Positions 34,199 to 47,259 of a stretch of DNA of 64,000 nt are shown in pieces. Within the stretch, counting starts at the first letter, position 1; every line of letters begins with the position of its first letter. Made by a program: the position numbers and the translations under genes. This stretch comes from Lactuca virosa (Eukaryota; Streptophyta; Magnoliopsida; Asterales; Asteraceae), in contig CAKMRJ010000001.1 in the NCBI GenBank assembly GCA_928212115.1, positions 179,006,764 to 179,070,763 on the forward strand. Reading direction: 5' to 3'. The notes under the pieces were generated by a model. That model saw nothing but the letters and a program-made list of their open reading frames with translations. It searched no databases and was not told the origin of the DNA.

Positions 34199-37100
34199 TT
34201 AATTTGTAAGAAGCTGGATGGAATACAACATTACTCTTCGAATCTCCGTGCACCAGGAGATTATCTTCTTCAGCTCTTTCTTATCTCCTTCATTGTTCTT
34301 CTTACAGTGATTCATACGAACAATTAAATTCGTATATTGAGATGTTGAATACCTTTCCACTTCGCATGCCTGGAACTAGAAACGTTTTGCTTTACCAACT
34401 TTGTCTTTTTCTGCGAAGACCATTCCAAAAGGCTTCAGGCAAATGTCACCATCAGCATACTTCTTCAATTCTGCTTGAGTCTTCGTAGGAGCCATCGGAG
34501 CTTTAATTTCCATACCTTTAGCCGTAGCTAACTCCACATCAGTAAGAGCCAAGCACTCATAGTAATTTTCGATGAAAGTCTTGATGTGAGCAACCCCAAG
34601 CTTGAATTCATCAGGTTCTGTGTTTTGAAGGTATGAAAATGATTTGTCTTTTAGAATTTATGCAACTTGTATAAGATCATACAAGTTCATTAATGGAAAA
34701 TCTGCAACAGTAAACTCACAAATATTTCCATTTGCCCTGGCAACCACATACTTGAAATTTTGGACTGTGTTTTCGAATACCACATCCTTTTTCATACTGA
34801 TCACTTTCTTGATTTTAATCAATGACCACACTTCCTCAGGGGCTTTTGCAAGAACAGCATGAAAACGAATTTTCATGTGTGTACCTTCATCCTTTTCTTT
34901 AAAATTTCCTTCTGCTTTGAACTGAGGCATGATGAACATCATTTCGTTTATTGGAAAATCAAGCTGGCTTGCATCAGTATTCGTGACCAAATAACTTTGT
35001 TTTGGTTTCTTCTCAAACGAATACATGTGATTATACGCTACCTTCGCCTCAATTGTTTCGTAATTGTAGTGTTTGGATGGATCACCTTTGTCCATTCCCT
35101 TCGGATCACCAGCACGCTGAGCCATAATGCTTTGAATCAACCTTAGTTTTTCAATTTCAGCTTCTGCTTCAGCCTTCTTTTCTTCTTTCGACTTTTTCCA
35201 CAATAATCGATTTCCCTTTATCTTTCAAGGCTGAAGTATCAATTACTTCTTTTGGTTTCGAACCACTCTCACCAGTCTCTGTAGATTTACCACTTACAAT
35301 TCCTTTCGAAATAGGTCTTGTAATAGGTAACGTTGTAACGACTGTTGAAGTAACCATCCCAGCAGAAACTATAACTGGCTTTGTTATTGGGATCTTTGAA
35401 GAAAATACAATTTCCTAAAACTTTCGCATCTTCATCACTCGCCTTCGATTCACCAGTTTTTCTTTCTCCCCCTTGCACCCCTGTGAAAACAGGCGGGGCA
35501 TATGTTGTTGGAAGAAGGTTTGTAATGCGAAATATAGGAGCGAGTTGCTTGTTGAGAAGTGCTTCGAATTGTATGAGTTTTTGTGATAAAAATTCAGGAG
35601 TAATTGGGGAAGAAGAAACCGGCTTGTCTGATAGATCTTTTAACTCTTTTAACAAAGTGATCACTTCCAAAAAGTTGTCACTTTCGGATGTTGAAAGTTG
35701 AGTTAGTTGCGGACTCAAATTTTCATACAATTTAACAAATCTTGTGACTGCATCACAAATGATATCAACCTTTTGATTCAGAGAAGCATAGTCTTGTTGA
35801 AAATTTCCAATTTCTTTTTGCATGTCTTCGCGGAGTTCACGAATTTGCAAATTGACATCCTCCCTTACTTTCTTCACTTCTTGAACAAAAAGAACATGCC
35901 GTTCTTTTGTGACATTCTTCAATTCTTTCACATCACTGGGAAACTTTGAATTTTGAGAATTGATCTGAAGTTCATTATTTTGATCATTATGATCAACCTT
36001 CTCCAAAATTCGAGATTCAGAGTCTTTAATCATCCCCGATACTTTACTGACAATTCTGGCTTCGAACATTTTCAACAATGAATCAACCTCCAAACTTGAA
36101 ACAGACGAACCACCCCCCAGATCAGCTTGAGATTGAATTATAGAATTGAACTTCTGATTTAGAATTTTAAATTATTTCATGGTCAGCAGCATATGATCTG
36201 GAAACGTCTCTTCCTCTTCATGAAATTCTAATTCTTCAAACGTACCTCCAAAGCCCTCAGTATCAGTTTCTGTCTCCATAAAAATGTTTTCTTGAACATT
36301 TGAATTCGGTTTGGGTGTGTCAGTGGATTGTGAAGAAAAAATAGAAGTGAATGGTTGATTGATAATGTTTTCAAATGTAGGAGAATCAGTGGTTGAAGTA
36401 GTGGGAATAATGGATGGTGGTAAAGAAACAATACTTTCGAAGGGAGCAGAAGTAGATTTACCTTGATCTTCATTCTTCGCATCTCCATCACCCATATTGA
36501 CATTTGCATCCGTATCAGATACGTTTGCAGGGATGCCTAAAGTTCGTACCGCCTCAAAAACTGATTTGGTAACCGAATCTTCAGGTGGTATGACGACTGT
36601 CTGCTCAGGAGTTGAACTTCCTGCATGAGGAGTTAACTCTGGTGTTTCTGAAATTCTTTCACCATCATCTTCTGTTGACTCAGTAGAAATCACGAGTTCT
36701 CGGGTCTTCTTCTTTTTCTTCTTTGACAAATGTTTTGCCATATCCTCAGCCCTTCGTTTCTTGGACACCGGAGAAACTGGTGCTGACACTTCTCTAATTA
36801 AAACACCTTGATGAGTGATTTGAGGCTTTCGAACCACTTTATTTGTAGGAGACTTGCTTTTATGGGTTGACTTCATTTTGATTCTTTGAAACATACCAGT
36901 CTTCGAAGGAATGACAACATGCTCTTGTGTTTCTTCAATAATAGGCTCAATCACTTGAGTCTCAGCAACAGACACTTCAACTGTTTCAGGCTTCTTCTTT
37001 GGAGATTTCAAAGATTTTAACTCTGTTTCAGTCTTCTCTGGATTCTTGGATTTCTTATCATCTCTTCCCAATAGTATGTCAGTTTCGATTGTAGAATCAA

Positions 37101-37950
37101 TGGTCTTCAAATATGCCACCAAGACAGAATTCGAAGGATCAACTCTTTTAAGCATTGTATCGGGAATACGAGCAACTGATGGAAAAACTTCATCACTATC
37201 TGTGACATCCTTCGGATAGTGGTACGATTGAAAAACAGCTTTTTCTTCATCATTGGGTACCAAAATCCCTTCCTTGTTGTAAAAGTATTGCAAAATCAAG
37301 CTCCAGTATCTTGCACACGAAATACCATGAATAACATTCGTGTGTTCTACACCCCTTTTGAATTCCTTCCATAATTGTGTAGAATAATCCACTTGAAGAT
37401 CATAATAGATTCCAGCAACCATTGCATAAACCTCTATTCTTCCTTTATCAAGACCAACTGTTCTCCTAGTTAAACATCTTAGAAAAATTCCAAATAAGAA
37501 ATTCCATAGTCGTAGAAGACCAGATTTCTTAAAATCACTGATCTTGGATAGTGGAGGCTGATATCCCATCTCATTAAACATATTGACAATTTGAGGAAAT
37601 GTGAAAGCAACATATGGAGGTGAATTTGGAATTCCAAGAATTTGACAAAATAGTTTCTTGGATAGCCTGACCTTTTTGTCGTTCACCAGATGAAAAGTAA
37701 TCATATCAGAAGCTTTGTTGTAAGTAGCAGTTGATCCTGCTTGAGAAAGCCAGGACATTGGAACAGAGAATGAACTGAACATCGCCTTAGACAAAACAGA
37801 GTTCTTCAAGGCAACGATTAGCATCTTCAATTCTTCCGGATATTGAGAAACATCACCCTCCAAGTAATAGTTTGTTGCTTGAATCTTCATTATTGGTAAT
37901 GAAGAGGCTTCTTCAGTGTTATGAGAATCAACATGAACAGAAGTCGCCAT
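34199..37950 (-). pseudogene. SireB additional ORF (aORF), about 1,250 codons
   Basis: Longest view of the Sirevirus third gene. ATG at 37948-37950; stop at 34199-34201, about 20 bp before the PPT. The first 592 codons are open: N-terminal domain (to about 37200) with MFNEMGYQPPLSKISDFKKS, NFLFGIFLRCLT, GISCARYWSLIL; the bipartite basic stretch at 36695-36765; then a Ser/Thr/Pro-rich and acidic segment. A single TAA at 36172-36174 interrupts a frame that then continues through a coiled coil (ILEKVDHNDQNNELQ to VDIICDAVTRFVKLYE). Frameshifts near 35400 and 35200 and stops at 34658-34660 and near 34378 break the C-terminal domain (MDKGDPSKHYNYE, INEMMFIMPQF). Family unknown; a Sirevirus envelope-like ORF by position, but no signal peptide and a strong nuclear-type signal. 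Confidence 0.82.
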
Positions 37951-39419
37951 TGTTAAGGTTTGAAGATAAGAGAATTTGGGAAATTTTCTTTTTGATCGCG
38001 TAAACTGATAATGAACCCTTGAATCCCCTTTTATATGTAACCCTGAAGTTTGAATTTGAAGCGGGATAGGTATTTAATGATATCCGACGTGGCACCTTCA
38101 AATCGACCATTACTGCGTAAAAGTAGTCATGCGTCAAAAAGTAGCTGTCACATCTCCTTGAAAATCGGACAGAATACCATACGTCATTTATAGACAGCCT
38201 TTATTGTTATCCCCAAGATGATTGTAACCGTCAGAACCCTTCGTATGGAAGCAAGGCTCTTTCACTTTTGGGATGAAAAGCCAAGTCATATGCCAGATGT
38301 TTGAAATCATCAGCCTGAGTTGGTATTACTCAGAACCTCAAGGATTTCGTGAGTGCAGTGTTCCAAAGAATGTAGACAAGAAACAAAGATAAGAAAAATT
38401 TGGGATATTGTGATGTTAAAATTTCAATTTGACACAAAAGCAGATGAAATCCCTGGCAAAGATTGCTTTGTTAATCATTAAGAAAAATGATCAACAGCTT
38501 GTGTAGGTTCCCATGAATTACAATCGAGTACTTGTTGATAAGTATCGAAGGGTTTCTTTTATAATGCTTCGTGGGTAGGAAAAAATTTCGTTACATATCA
38601 TCCTAAACATAAGGTGAGAAATTGTAACAGAAATTACTTGTTTAACCAGTGTAGTCAGTAACAAGTGTGTTTTGAAAATTTGAAGTGACATGGACTTTCG
38701 AATGAAACTCACACGGAAATCATATTCACGAAAAAAATTTGTGTTGGATCTTGTTGGGTAACAAACATCATGGTTTTCGAATGTTTGATCAAGACCACTC
38801 ATTTGAAATGAATATGATTTGGAGTTTCGAATTTTGGTACTGAAACAAATGTTTCGTGAAAATCTGGAACATTGTTCCCCGTCAATTCCTTAAAAGTATA
38901 TTGAAAATTGGGTTTCACTTTCATCACGGTCTCATGATGTCAGATCATAAACACAGATTTTTGATATGTCTAAGTCTCGATGGGTTTGATCAGAGACCTC
39001 TCGGACATATGTATTCGTGTGTGATCGTGTAAGAACTTTATAGGTGAAAACGATTGATGTAAGACACGAAAAGTACCTCTATTATTTTTGGACCAAACAG
39101 TAAACTCTTAACTCATTTTGAGAAGAGTCAGGTAGCTCAGAGACTAATGTGAATATAAGCCTGATTGGGAAGAAATTTTCGTATGAATAATTTCATTAAG
39201 GCTTTCGTACACACACATTGAGTCATTGGAGGCTTTTGGACAACATGCAGCAACATGCTTCTAGGGACAACTTAGCTAGTTCAAGTGATGAAAAATGTAT
39301 TAATTCATACAAAAAAAATGTACCTGACCCTAGAACTGCAAGCATAATCCACTTTAACTCTTCATGATGTTCTGCAACAAAATACTAAAAAGAAATAAGA
39401 TTCAAAATATTTTTGTTGT
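37951..39419 (-). other. SireB non-coding region before aORF
   Basis: Matches SireA 6100-7444 block by block: GTCCCTAGAAGCATG (about 39257-39271), AATAGAGGTAC (39074-39084), AAGGAATTGACGGGG (38877-38891), TGACTACACTGGT..AACAAGTAAT (38636-38662), CACTCACGAAATCCTTGAGGT (38340-38360). A small 94-codon frame at 38518-38802 is present but only its first 20 or so codons are matched in SireA. An ACGT-core CCACGTCGG lies at about 38084-38094, 50 bp upstream of the TATA box. Confidence 0.65.
38027..38035 (-). promoter_or_regulatory. TATA box 85 bp before SireB aORF
   Basis: Minus strand TATAAAAGG, the same nine bases as 103 bp before the SireA aORF. Confidence 0.6.
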
Positions 39420-39745
39420 TTTGAATTTTTCGAAAGTAGAGATAGAACAAACAAAAATCTTTTTGGATTTTTAAGTTTTCGAAAATTGAATGCAAAACAA
39501 AAGAAAATCTTTTTGAATTTTTGATTTTTCGAAAATTGAATGACAGAACAAAAGAAAATCTTTTTGGATTTTTGATTTTTCGAAAATTGAATGACAAAAC
39601 AAAAGAAAATCTTTTTGAATTTTTGATTTTTCGAAAATTGATTAACAGAACAAAAGAAAATCTTTTTGGATTTTTGATTTTTCGAAAATTGAATGACAAA
39701 ACAAAAGAAAATATTTTTGGATTTTTGATTTTCCGAAAATTAAAA
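39420..39745 (-). repeat. 57-bp tandem repeat after SireB pol
   Basis: About 5-6 units built on TTTTCGAAAATTGAATGACA and AACAAAAGAAAATCTTTTTG. A 57-bp period keeps all frames open, which explains long spurious frames on both strands. Degenerate relatives lie at the same place in SireA (5870-6020) and SireD (51930-52170). Confidence 0.85.
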
Positions 39746-39789
39746 ATAAACTGTAATTGTTGAAAAAATACGAAATTTTATCATCCCCT

Positions 39790-39935
39790 TATAAGTGACA
39801 AATGTACGAATTCGAAGGGGTCGAAACGTTGACTATGAACAGTAACCTCTGAATCAACCCTTAAAATAAGTGACAAATTTACGAATTCGAAGGGGTCGAA
39901 GCGTTGACTATGAACAGTAACCTCTGAATGCTGAC
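39790..39935 (-). repeat. 70-bp direct duplication after SireB pol
   Basis: Two adjacent copies share AAGTGACAAAT.TACGAATTC, GAAGGGGTCGAA and TGACTATGAACAGTAACCTC. In minus sense each carries GAGGTTACTGTTCATAGTCA followed by TTCGACC.CTTCG, the motif also present in SireA, SireD, NA1 and NA2. Confidence 0.85.
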
Positions 39936-39987
39936 AGATATTGCTTTGTCTTTCATTCAGCGCCTCTGAATCATTCCTGGTCATTCA

Positions 39988-41717
39988 TCATTCGCCTTTT
40001 TCACATGGAACAGAATTTCCATCGATCATTCCAAGTCCTTCTATAATTTTCACAAGGGATTTTTCATCTAAAGGTTTCGTGAAAATATCAGCTAACTGAT
40101 CAGTTGTTTTCACGAAATGTACTTCAATATTCCCATCCTCCACGTGATCCTTGATGAAATGATAACGAAGTGCTATATGTTTAGTCTTCGAATGCTGCAC
40201 AGGATTATGACAAATTCTTATTGCACTTTGAGAATCACAATATAATGGAATCTTTTTCATATTGATTGCATAATCACGCAATTGACTTTGAATCCATAAT
40301 TTGTGAAGTGCAAGCAGCAGCAGCCACATATTCTGCTTCAGCTGTTGAAATGGATACACATGTTTGCTTTTTCGATTGCCAGCTCACCAATTTGCCATCT
40401 AGAAATTGACATCCACCACTTGTTCTTTTTCGATCAAGATTACACCCACCCAAGTCTGCATCCGAATATGCTTGTACAAAGAACCCAGTTTTCGAAGGAT
40501 ACCACAATCCTAACGAAATTGTTCCTTTAAGATAACGAAATATATTCTTCACAGCAGTGAGATGTGGTTCTCGTGGATTAGACTGATACCTTGCACAATT
40601 ACACACAGAAAACATGATATCAGGTCTACTTGCTGTAAGATAAAGTAATGAACCAATCATGCTCCTATAAAGAGTTATGTCAACTGCAGGTTTATCTAAC
40701 GAAGGTGTCAACTTTATGCCAGTTGCCATTGGAACTCGTAACTTTGTGCTATTCGTCAATCCAAACTTTTCTAGCAGATTCTTCGTATATTTTTCTTGAT
40801 TAATAAAAATTTCTTCTCTGCTTTGATGAATATTCAAACCAAGAAAATTATTGATTTTTCCCATCATGCTCATTTCGAACTTACTTTTCATCAAATCTTC
40901 GAATTCTCTAGATAAAGCAGGGTCAGTTGAGCCAAAAATAATATCATCAACATAAATTTGAACAAGCATTAGATGATCCCCAACCTTCTTTCGAAATAAT
41001 GTGGGATCAACAGATCCTTGTTTAAATTTAGATTGTTTCAAAAATGAAGTAAGAGTTGCATACCATGCTCGTGGTGCTTGTTTCAAACCATAAACTGCCT
41101 TATCTAAAATATAAACATGATTTGGAAATTCCTCATAATAAAACCTGGGGTTTGTTCCACGTAAACTGTTTCTTCAAGCTCTCCATTTAAAAATGCACAC
41201 TTTACGTCCATTTGATAAACATCAAAGTCTTTGTGAGCTGCATAAGCCAGAAATATACGAACCGCCTCGAGTCTTGCGACAGGGGCAAAAGTTTCTTCAT
41301 AGTCGATTCCTTCTTGTTGTGAATATCCTTTAACAACAAGTCTGGCTTTGTTTCGAACAATATTTCCATCTTTGTCGGTTTTATTTTTAAAAATCCATTT
41401 TAACCCGACAATCGAAACATTTTCAGGTTTAGGAATTAATCTCCAAACCTTGTTTCGTTCAAATTCAGACAATTCAGATTGCATTGCAACAACCCAATCT
41501 GAGTGTTCCATTGCAACCTTAACTGTTTTTGGTTCAATTTTAGAGATGAAAACATTGAACATGCAAAATTCTGATGAGTATTCAATACCTCATTTTTGCA
41601 CGAACTTGAGCTCTTGTTAAAACACCCTCTTGTGGATTCCCAATCACTTGATCTTCGGATGATCTCTTGTCCATTTTTCCATTGGCGGATATGCTGGATC
41701 AAATTCCAAAGGTGCAT
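39988..41717 (-). pseudogene. pol: SireB pol: reverse transcriptase and RNase H
   Basis: RVT_2 reverse transcriptase starts with MFNVFISKIEPKTVK and has VGLKWIFKNK, QMDVKCAFLNGELEE, KQAPRAWYATL and YVDD at 40943-40954. RNase H has YSDADLGGC, STAEAEYVAAAACT, YCDSQSAIRI and HIALRYHFIKDHVE. Frameshifts occur near 41575-41610, near 41100 (before KQAPRAW) and near 40280. It retains the 390-nt segment that SireA lacks. Confidence 0.9.
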
Positions 41718-41730
41718 GTTTTCTGAACCT

Positions 41731-41840
41731 GCTCCCCCTCAACATTATGCTCCCCCTCAACATTAGCATTCACTCTTCCATTCCCCCTCGAAAGAATGTT
41801 CTTCCTCAACTAGAGTATTCGAATCAAATTGCTCCCCCTC
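41731..41840 (-). repeat. Polypurine-tract array inside SireB pol
   Basis: Minus-strand GAGGGGGAG(C/A) tracts at 41732-41740, 41750-41758, 41782-41789 and 41832-41840, at the integrase-RT junction as in SireA. Confidence 0.82.
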
Positions 41841-42035
41841 CACTGGATTATTTTGCATACTTTCGCCTTTCTCTGGAGAAGTTGATGTTGAATCGTCAGT
41901 AAGCTTCGTTAGTTCAGAGAAATCATTATCATTTGCATTTATTTCAGCATCAACAGCATGATCTGAAATTCAAAAAAATTAAATCATAATCAATATCTAA
42001 TTTTTGTGAGGATTCAGATTCATCTTCTATGTTTT

Positions 42036-43381
42036 TCAGAATAGGATGATTTTCAAACTGCAATGTAGTTTGTTTAATGTAATAATCATCAAATGTAAGA
42101 TTAAAATTTCTTCAACTTTTCGTGTTCTTTTGTTCAACACACGATATGCGACTGAATTATGCGAATATCCCAAGAAAATCCCTTCATCTGCTTTTGCTTG
42201 AAATTTCGTTAGATTATCCCTGAGATTCATAATGAAACACCTGCATCTGAAAACATGAAAAAATTTGACGTTAGGTTTTCGATTGTTGAGAATTTCATAT
42301 GGAGTAATGTTAAAACGACGATGAATGAAAGATATGTTTTGAGTGAAACATGCGGTGGATACTCCTTTAGCCCAAAGGTATTGTGGAAGATTCGCATATG
42401 CCAACATAGTCCTTGCCGCTTCGCATAGAGACCTATTTCTTTTGTTCAACAACACCATTTTGTTGTGGTGTGTATGGAGATGAAAAGTTATGCGAAATTC
42501 CTTTGTCCACCAAAAATGAATCAAGGACCTTGTTCTTAAATTCAGTTCCATGATCACTCTTAATTTTTCTAACAATCTTCTTCAATGTTGTTTCCATCTT
42601 TTTGATAAAGTCAATCATGATTTGTGCAACTTCGGATTTAAGCCTGAGAAAATAAACTCACGTAAATCTGGAAAAGTCATCAACAATAACTAAAATGTAC
42701 CTTTTCTTGTTGAGAGTTGAAACGGTTGAAGGACCACACAAATCAATATGTAAGAGCTCTAAAGGTGCAACAATTTTCGAATCTATCGTAATTGGATGAC
42801 CTTGTTTATGTTGTTTTCCAACTTCACAAGCTGCACATAAAGAATTATTGTCAAATTTAAGTACAGGTAAACCTCTGACCAAATCTTGTACCACTAGTTT
42901 ATTGATGTTTCGAAAATTGAGATGAGAGAGTCTTCGATGCCAAAGCCAACTTAAGTCTGATGTTGCTTTCGAAAGAAGACATATAGCAGGTTTCCCAAAT
43001 ATCGGATTGATGCCCAAAGTGAACATGTCGCCTTTCCTTTTGAATTTCAGTAACACTTCTTTTGTGTTGACATTCGAAATAACACTTCCTTCTTCGTTAA
43101 AAAGAACTTGATTGCCAGTGCCCACAACAAGTTGGGAAACACTTATCAAGTTATGTTGAAGACTTCAACATACGTCACACGATTCACTGTGAATTGTCCG
43201 TTCGTGATCTTCCCATATCCTTTGACTTGACATTTTTGATTGTTCCCAAACTTCACAACTCCCCAACATTTTTTAGACTTCGAAAATCACGTAAATTCTC
43301 CTTCTTCTCAGTCATGTGACGAGAGCAACCACTATCGATGTACCATTTATTATCATATTGCTCGTCACATAGTACCTACAA
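42036..43381 (-). pseudogene. pol: SireB pol: protease and integrase
   Basis: Protease DSGCSRHMT is encoded around 43310-43336 (DSG at 43328-43336). The GAG-pre-integrase and HHCC region (42658-43149) has HRRLSHLNFRNINK and CAACEVGKQHKQGHP; catalytic residues are in LHIDLCGPS, KSDHGTEF and NGVVE. A break near 42650 follows DDFSRFT, and a frameshift near 42440 follows NGVVEQKK. The integrase C-terminal part (42036-42575) ends at YRVLNKRTRKVEE. Confidence 0.88.
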
Positions 43382-45330
43382 TCAATGGAAAAATTTAGGT
43401 AGCCAAGGCTTTTTGGGTCCTTGGAAATTAGATTTCAATTTCGAATGAAATGAAGAACTTTTAACCCAATCACTAACTTTCGTTTTGAGACAATCAATCA
43501 AGTTTACATCTTCATTTAAAGGAACCGAAACATAAGTTTTTGATGGTTTCGATTGTTCACTGACATTACCCTTCGAATTCTGAGTTTGTGAATGAACATT
43601 CTTTGCTTTTATTACTGGTTTCCAACCTTTGACTGATATGTTCGAATCCTTAGAAGATGAACTGCCGTTTGATGAAGTATTCGCATACTTCTCATATGCT
43701 TCGTGAATTTGCTCCTTTGAAAATGTATTCGACTGATACATCTTTCCTTTGCCTTCAAGCCAATGATCAATGTTCTTCCTTGAAGTCATTCCTTTTTCTC
43801 GTGAAATTTTCATAGTTGCTTTCTTCGTTTGATTTGTTATAAAAGATTGAGCATATGATTTATCAACTGTTGATTTAAAATGTTGACTTTGAAGAAATTT
43901 TTGATTTGGATTTGAGTTATTTGAAAATTTTCTTGGAATATTAGTTTCTGAAACTTTCGAAAACCTTGGTTGTTTATTCACTTTAGACTTTGAATGATTT
44001 GATTGAGATGAATGTTGAGGTTTTGTTGAAAAAGAGGAAATTTTAGCTTTAAAAACATTTTTGGGTGATTGTGATTCAGACATCTTTTGAGACTCAACAT
44101 TTTGCCAAAATATTTTCTTTCTTGCTTGTCTTTTTGAAATGTTGTTTTCTTTCGAAAATCTGTCAATTTGATGTTTGAATTCCTTGGAGTTTAGTTTGAC
44201 AACTTTTTCATTTTCCTTTATAACTTGTTTTGAATTCTCTTTTTCAATTTTTGATTTTTCAACCCATTTTCTTTGTGGTTTTTGACGTTGAAACACGTAC
44301 GAATTCTTTGTTAAGTTATTTTCAACTGTGCTTTGATTTGCGAAAAAACCTTCATCAGTTGTTTTTGAATTATCCTCCTCAACTAATTTCTTTAATTCTG
44401 GTTTGATATTCTCAACATTTCCAGTTGTTACGAAAACTTGATTTAGAAAAATGACATCATCTGTACACTTGAAATTTGGATAAACCACAAATATTTGTTT
44501 CAAGGTAATGTTCACCTTTTTCAGTCTTTACTTGTTCGAACTTTTGTGTATCACCATACACTTGATCAACCACTATTCGTGGAGTTTCTACTTCCTTCGA
44601 AATTTTCTCTTTATTTTCATCATCGCTATCATCAGTTTGACTGTCTTTGATATCCACGAAGTTCATATCACAAACTTTCGAAGTTGAAGGTATATCAATT
44701 TCTTTCTGAACCATCAAATCCTTAACTATTTCTTTTCCTTTAAATGTAGATGCAACATTAACAACAGACAACTGGGAACAATCAACATCCTCAAGTTCAC
44801 TAATTTCACTAATATTGTCAGAATTATCTTCAATATCAGCAAAATTAGATTGAGAATCAGATGTTGAATTCTCAGTCTTTTTCAAAATTTGAATTTGTTC
44901 AGATTTAGTCAAAGTATCATTCACTATGTTAATTAATTCATTTGCATCAAGACATTCATCAATTTTGACAATTCCATATTTATAGCTATCATCAGGAACT
45001 TTGTCAAAATCAGCTATAATTTGCTCACAATCATACGAAATATTATCTACCTTAGCTCTTTCATATTTATAGCTTTCTATGTTGCTCTTTACTTATTTCA
45101 CATGAATGATGTAAATCAGTTAATTTTCCATAAAGTCTTTTAGCAGCATTACAATAAATGTTTCTTTGTGCTAGCAAAAGTTTGACATCACTTGATAAAG
45201 TATCCCTATCACACATAATATTTGTTATTTGTAATTCCAAACAATCAATTTTACTTATTTTCATTTCTAATCGCTTTTTGGTCTCTAACAACTCCATTGA
45301 CAACTTGTTGGCCTCATTGCTAGCAGACAC
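43382..45330 (-). pseudogene. SireB gag-pol spacer with coiled coil
   Basis: Pieces at 45067-45330 (coiled coil, LLAQRNIYCNAAKRLYGKL), 44457-44924 (acidic, DSQTDDSDDENKE, PRIVVDQVYGDTQ) and 43382-44515 (377 residues, basic Ser/Asn/Lys-rich, ending GPKKPWLPKFFH just before protease). Same order as SireA 480-2557. The overlap of two frames at 44457-44515 marks a frameshift also seen in SireA near 1365-1420; both copies share that position. Confidence 0.75.
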
Positions 45331-45384
45331 AACAATTGAATCAAAATAAGTAACCGTTTCATCAAAAGATATTAGTTCAGAATC

Positions 45385-46758
45385 CTAAGCATGTGTAAGA
45401 ATATTGAAAGATTCGAGAATTTTACGTACCTTTGTTGTCATTGGTGATTTGTCTGCTGTCTTGGGTACGAAGCATCGTCCTTTCACTTCGAATTCCTCGT
45501 CATCTGAGTCCTCCTCCATTTTCGCATACATTGCTCCATGTGTTGGATTTCTCATTTCTTCATCATCTAATACGGATGACCAGATTTGATACGTTCCATC
45601 TTCATCCTCATGTTCACCTTTTGCAACCAATGACAAGTTTTTTGCTTTTGCACGAACCTCCTCAAGCTTCTCTGCATAATACGCCTCATCTTTAACTTTA
45701 TTTTTCCTCTCATCCTTCTTTCGAAGAATACAATCATTCGCAAGATGATTAGCTCCGTTGCAATAATGACAATCTACACCAGCATCACCTTTCAGCTTTT
45801 TCTCGATTTTTCCTTCAGACATTTTCGAATCTTTCTTCTCAATTTTCTTTTTCTCCTCAACAACAGTTTTACTCACAGCATTTCCTTTTACTTCAGCAAG
45901 CTTAGTCTTCGGATTGAACGGCTTTTTGAAAAACTTCTTAACACGATTATTCGAGTAAAAAGCTATCGCCTCATCATCTGAATTCATGATGAAACCTTCT
46001 TCCTCAGAATCACCATTTTCAGCTTCTTTCTCAGATATCTTTCACACAAGTGCGAATGGACCTCCCAAATTCAGCTTCGTCTCCTCAGCAATTTCATTTA
46101 CCTCAGTTTCGTGTGTCTCCAACTGATGGTACAAATCATTGAGAGTTGATGTATCAAAACTTTGCTGATTCTTCACCATCATACTTACGCTTCTCCATTC
46201 TTTTCGAAGACCCATCACAAAAATGAGATTGAATTCCATTGAAATCCTGGCAATTCCATAGCGATTACAACGATAGATTAACTAGTTCAGTCGATCATAG
46301 TAGACTTCAATTATTTCACCTTCTTTTTGTCTGAAATCTTTCAGCTCAACCAAACATTGTTTGACTGAATTGATTTTAGTCTTCTCACTTCCTTGAAACT
46401 TATCTTTCAGATTGTTCCAGATCTCCTTTGTAGTTGTACAACTCCTTACATAATTGTACACAACTGGAGGTAAAGCTCCTCGCAATTCTCTTATACACCT
46501 CTTCTCTAGTTTCTTCAGACGATCAGTTTGATTATCAACAACAGAACTTGTAGTAGATGAACTAATTGCTTGAACAGTCACTGGAACATTAACATTTCCA
46601 GTGATACATGACCATAATTCTTCATCAAGTACATTCAGATAATCCTGCATACGATCAGCCCACTGATCATAGCATTCAGGGATTAGCATTGGAATTTTGG
46701 TTGATAATCCTAACAAATGAGAAAACGAGGTCATCGAATTGAGATTGAAACTCGCCAT
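45385..46758 (-). pseudogene. gag: SireB gag
   Basis: ATG at 46756-46758, 163 bp after the PBS. The first 158 codons give a UBN2-type capsid domain (PECYDQWADRMQDYL, TTKEIWNNLKDKFQGS, LKDFRQKEGEIIEVYYDRL) ending in a stop near 46282. A second piece (46042-46239) has MEFNLIFVMGLRKEWRSV. The third (45385-45987) has the CCHC zinc knuckle CHYCNGANHLANDC at about 45728-45772 and the acidic tail. Two nonsense changes divide the three pieces. Gag forms the particle and packages element RNA. Confidence 0.9.
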
Positions 46759-46920
46759 TGTTGTACGGAAGTTGATTCAACAATTCAAATGCAGAATCAA
46801 ATCACAACCTAAGATCTAGACAATTTTTTTTTTCACGATCAAAAATTGCAGAAACTTTCAAACCAAAAATTTGATTCAAAAACTTTTTGAATGGATGAAA
46901 ATCAGATCACAGATGTGATT

Positions 46921-46937
46921 CCTGCTTTGATACCAAT
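46921..46937 (-). other. SireB primer-binding site
   Basis: Minus strand ATTGGTATCAAAGCAGG next to the 5' LTR; initiator tRNA-Met type with one mismatch to TGGTATCAGAGC. Confidence 0.9.
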
Positions 46938-47259
46938 TGATGAATCAAAGAATCAACTATAAAACTAATCAGAGTATGAAATCAATTAAGAATGCGAGAT
47001 TGAACACCAGATGTAAATATGATCTTGTTTCAGCTCTATTACGCTTTCGAATGTTTACAGAGAATAAAGACAGGTCTGTAAAAAACTCTTATCTAATTCT
47101 AGTAAATATCCCTATTTATAGGGAACTGAAAGCATACAAAAAATATACTAAGGCATAGACACTAACGCTTCGAATAAAAGCGCCTTAGTAAAATACATTA
47201 CAAGACATTCGAAGAGTACAAAATACAATTCGACTTATTACAATAATTCGACCCTTACA
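46938..47259 (-). repeat. SireB 5' LTR
   Basis: 322 bp, same ends as the 3' LTR. Confidence 0.95.

Larger units (their letters stand above)
33847..47259 (-). mobile_element. SireB: complete Sirevirus-like copia element, 13.4 kb
   Basis: Both LTRs, both TG/CA ends, primer site, polypurine tract and a 5-bp AGCAT duplication are present. Order in minus sense: 5' LTR, PBS, gag, coiled-coil spacer, protease, integrase, PPT array, RT, RNase H, 2 kb non-coding region, aORF, PPT, 3' LTR. By eye the LTRs differ by about 8 substitutions and one 1-bp indel, so the insertion is recent relative to its surroundings. All genes carry stops or frameshifts, so this copy cannot be autonomous. Confidence 0.95.

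Noticed and set aside
36228..36509. 93-codon minus-strand frame overlapping the SireB aORF
   Set aside because: Shifted-frame shadow of the Ser/Thr/Pro-rich segment of the aORF.
39385..39763. Frames of 80 and 104 codons on opposite strands near 39385-39763
   Set aside because: Both are by-products of a 57-bp repeat whose period keeps every frame open.
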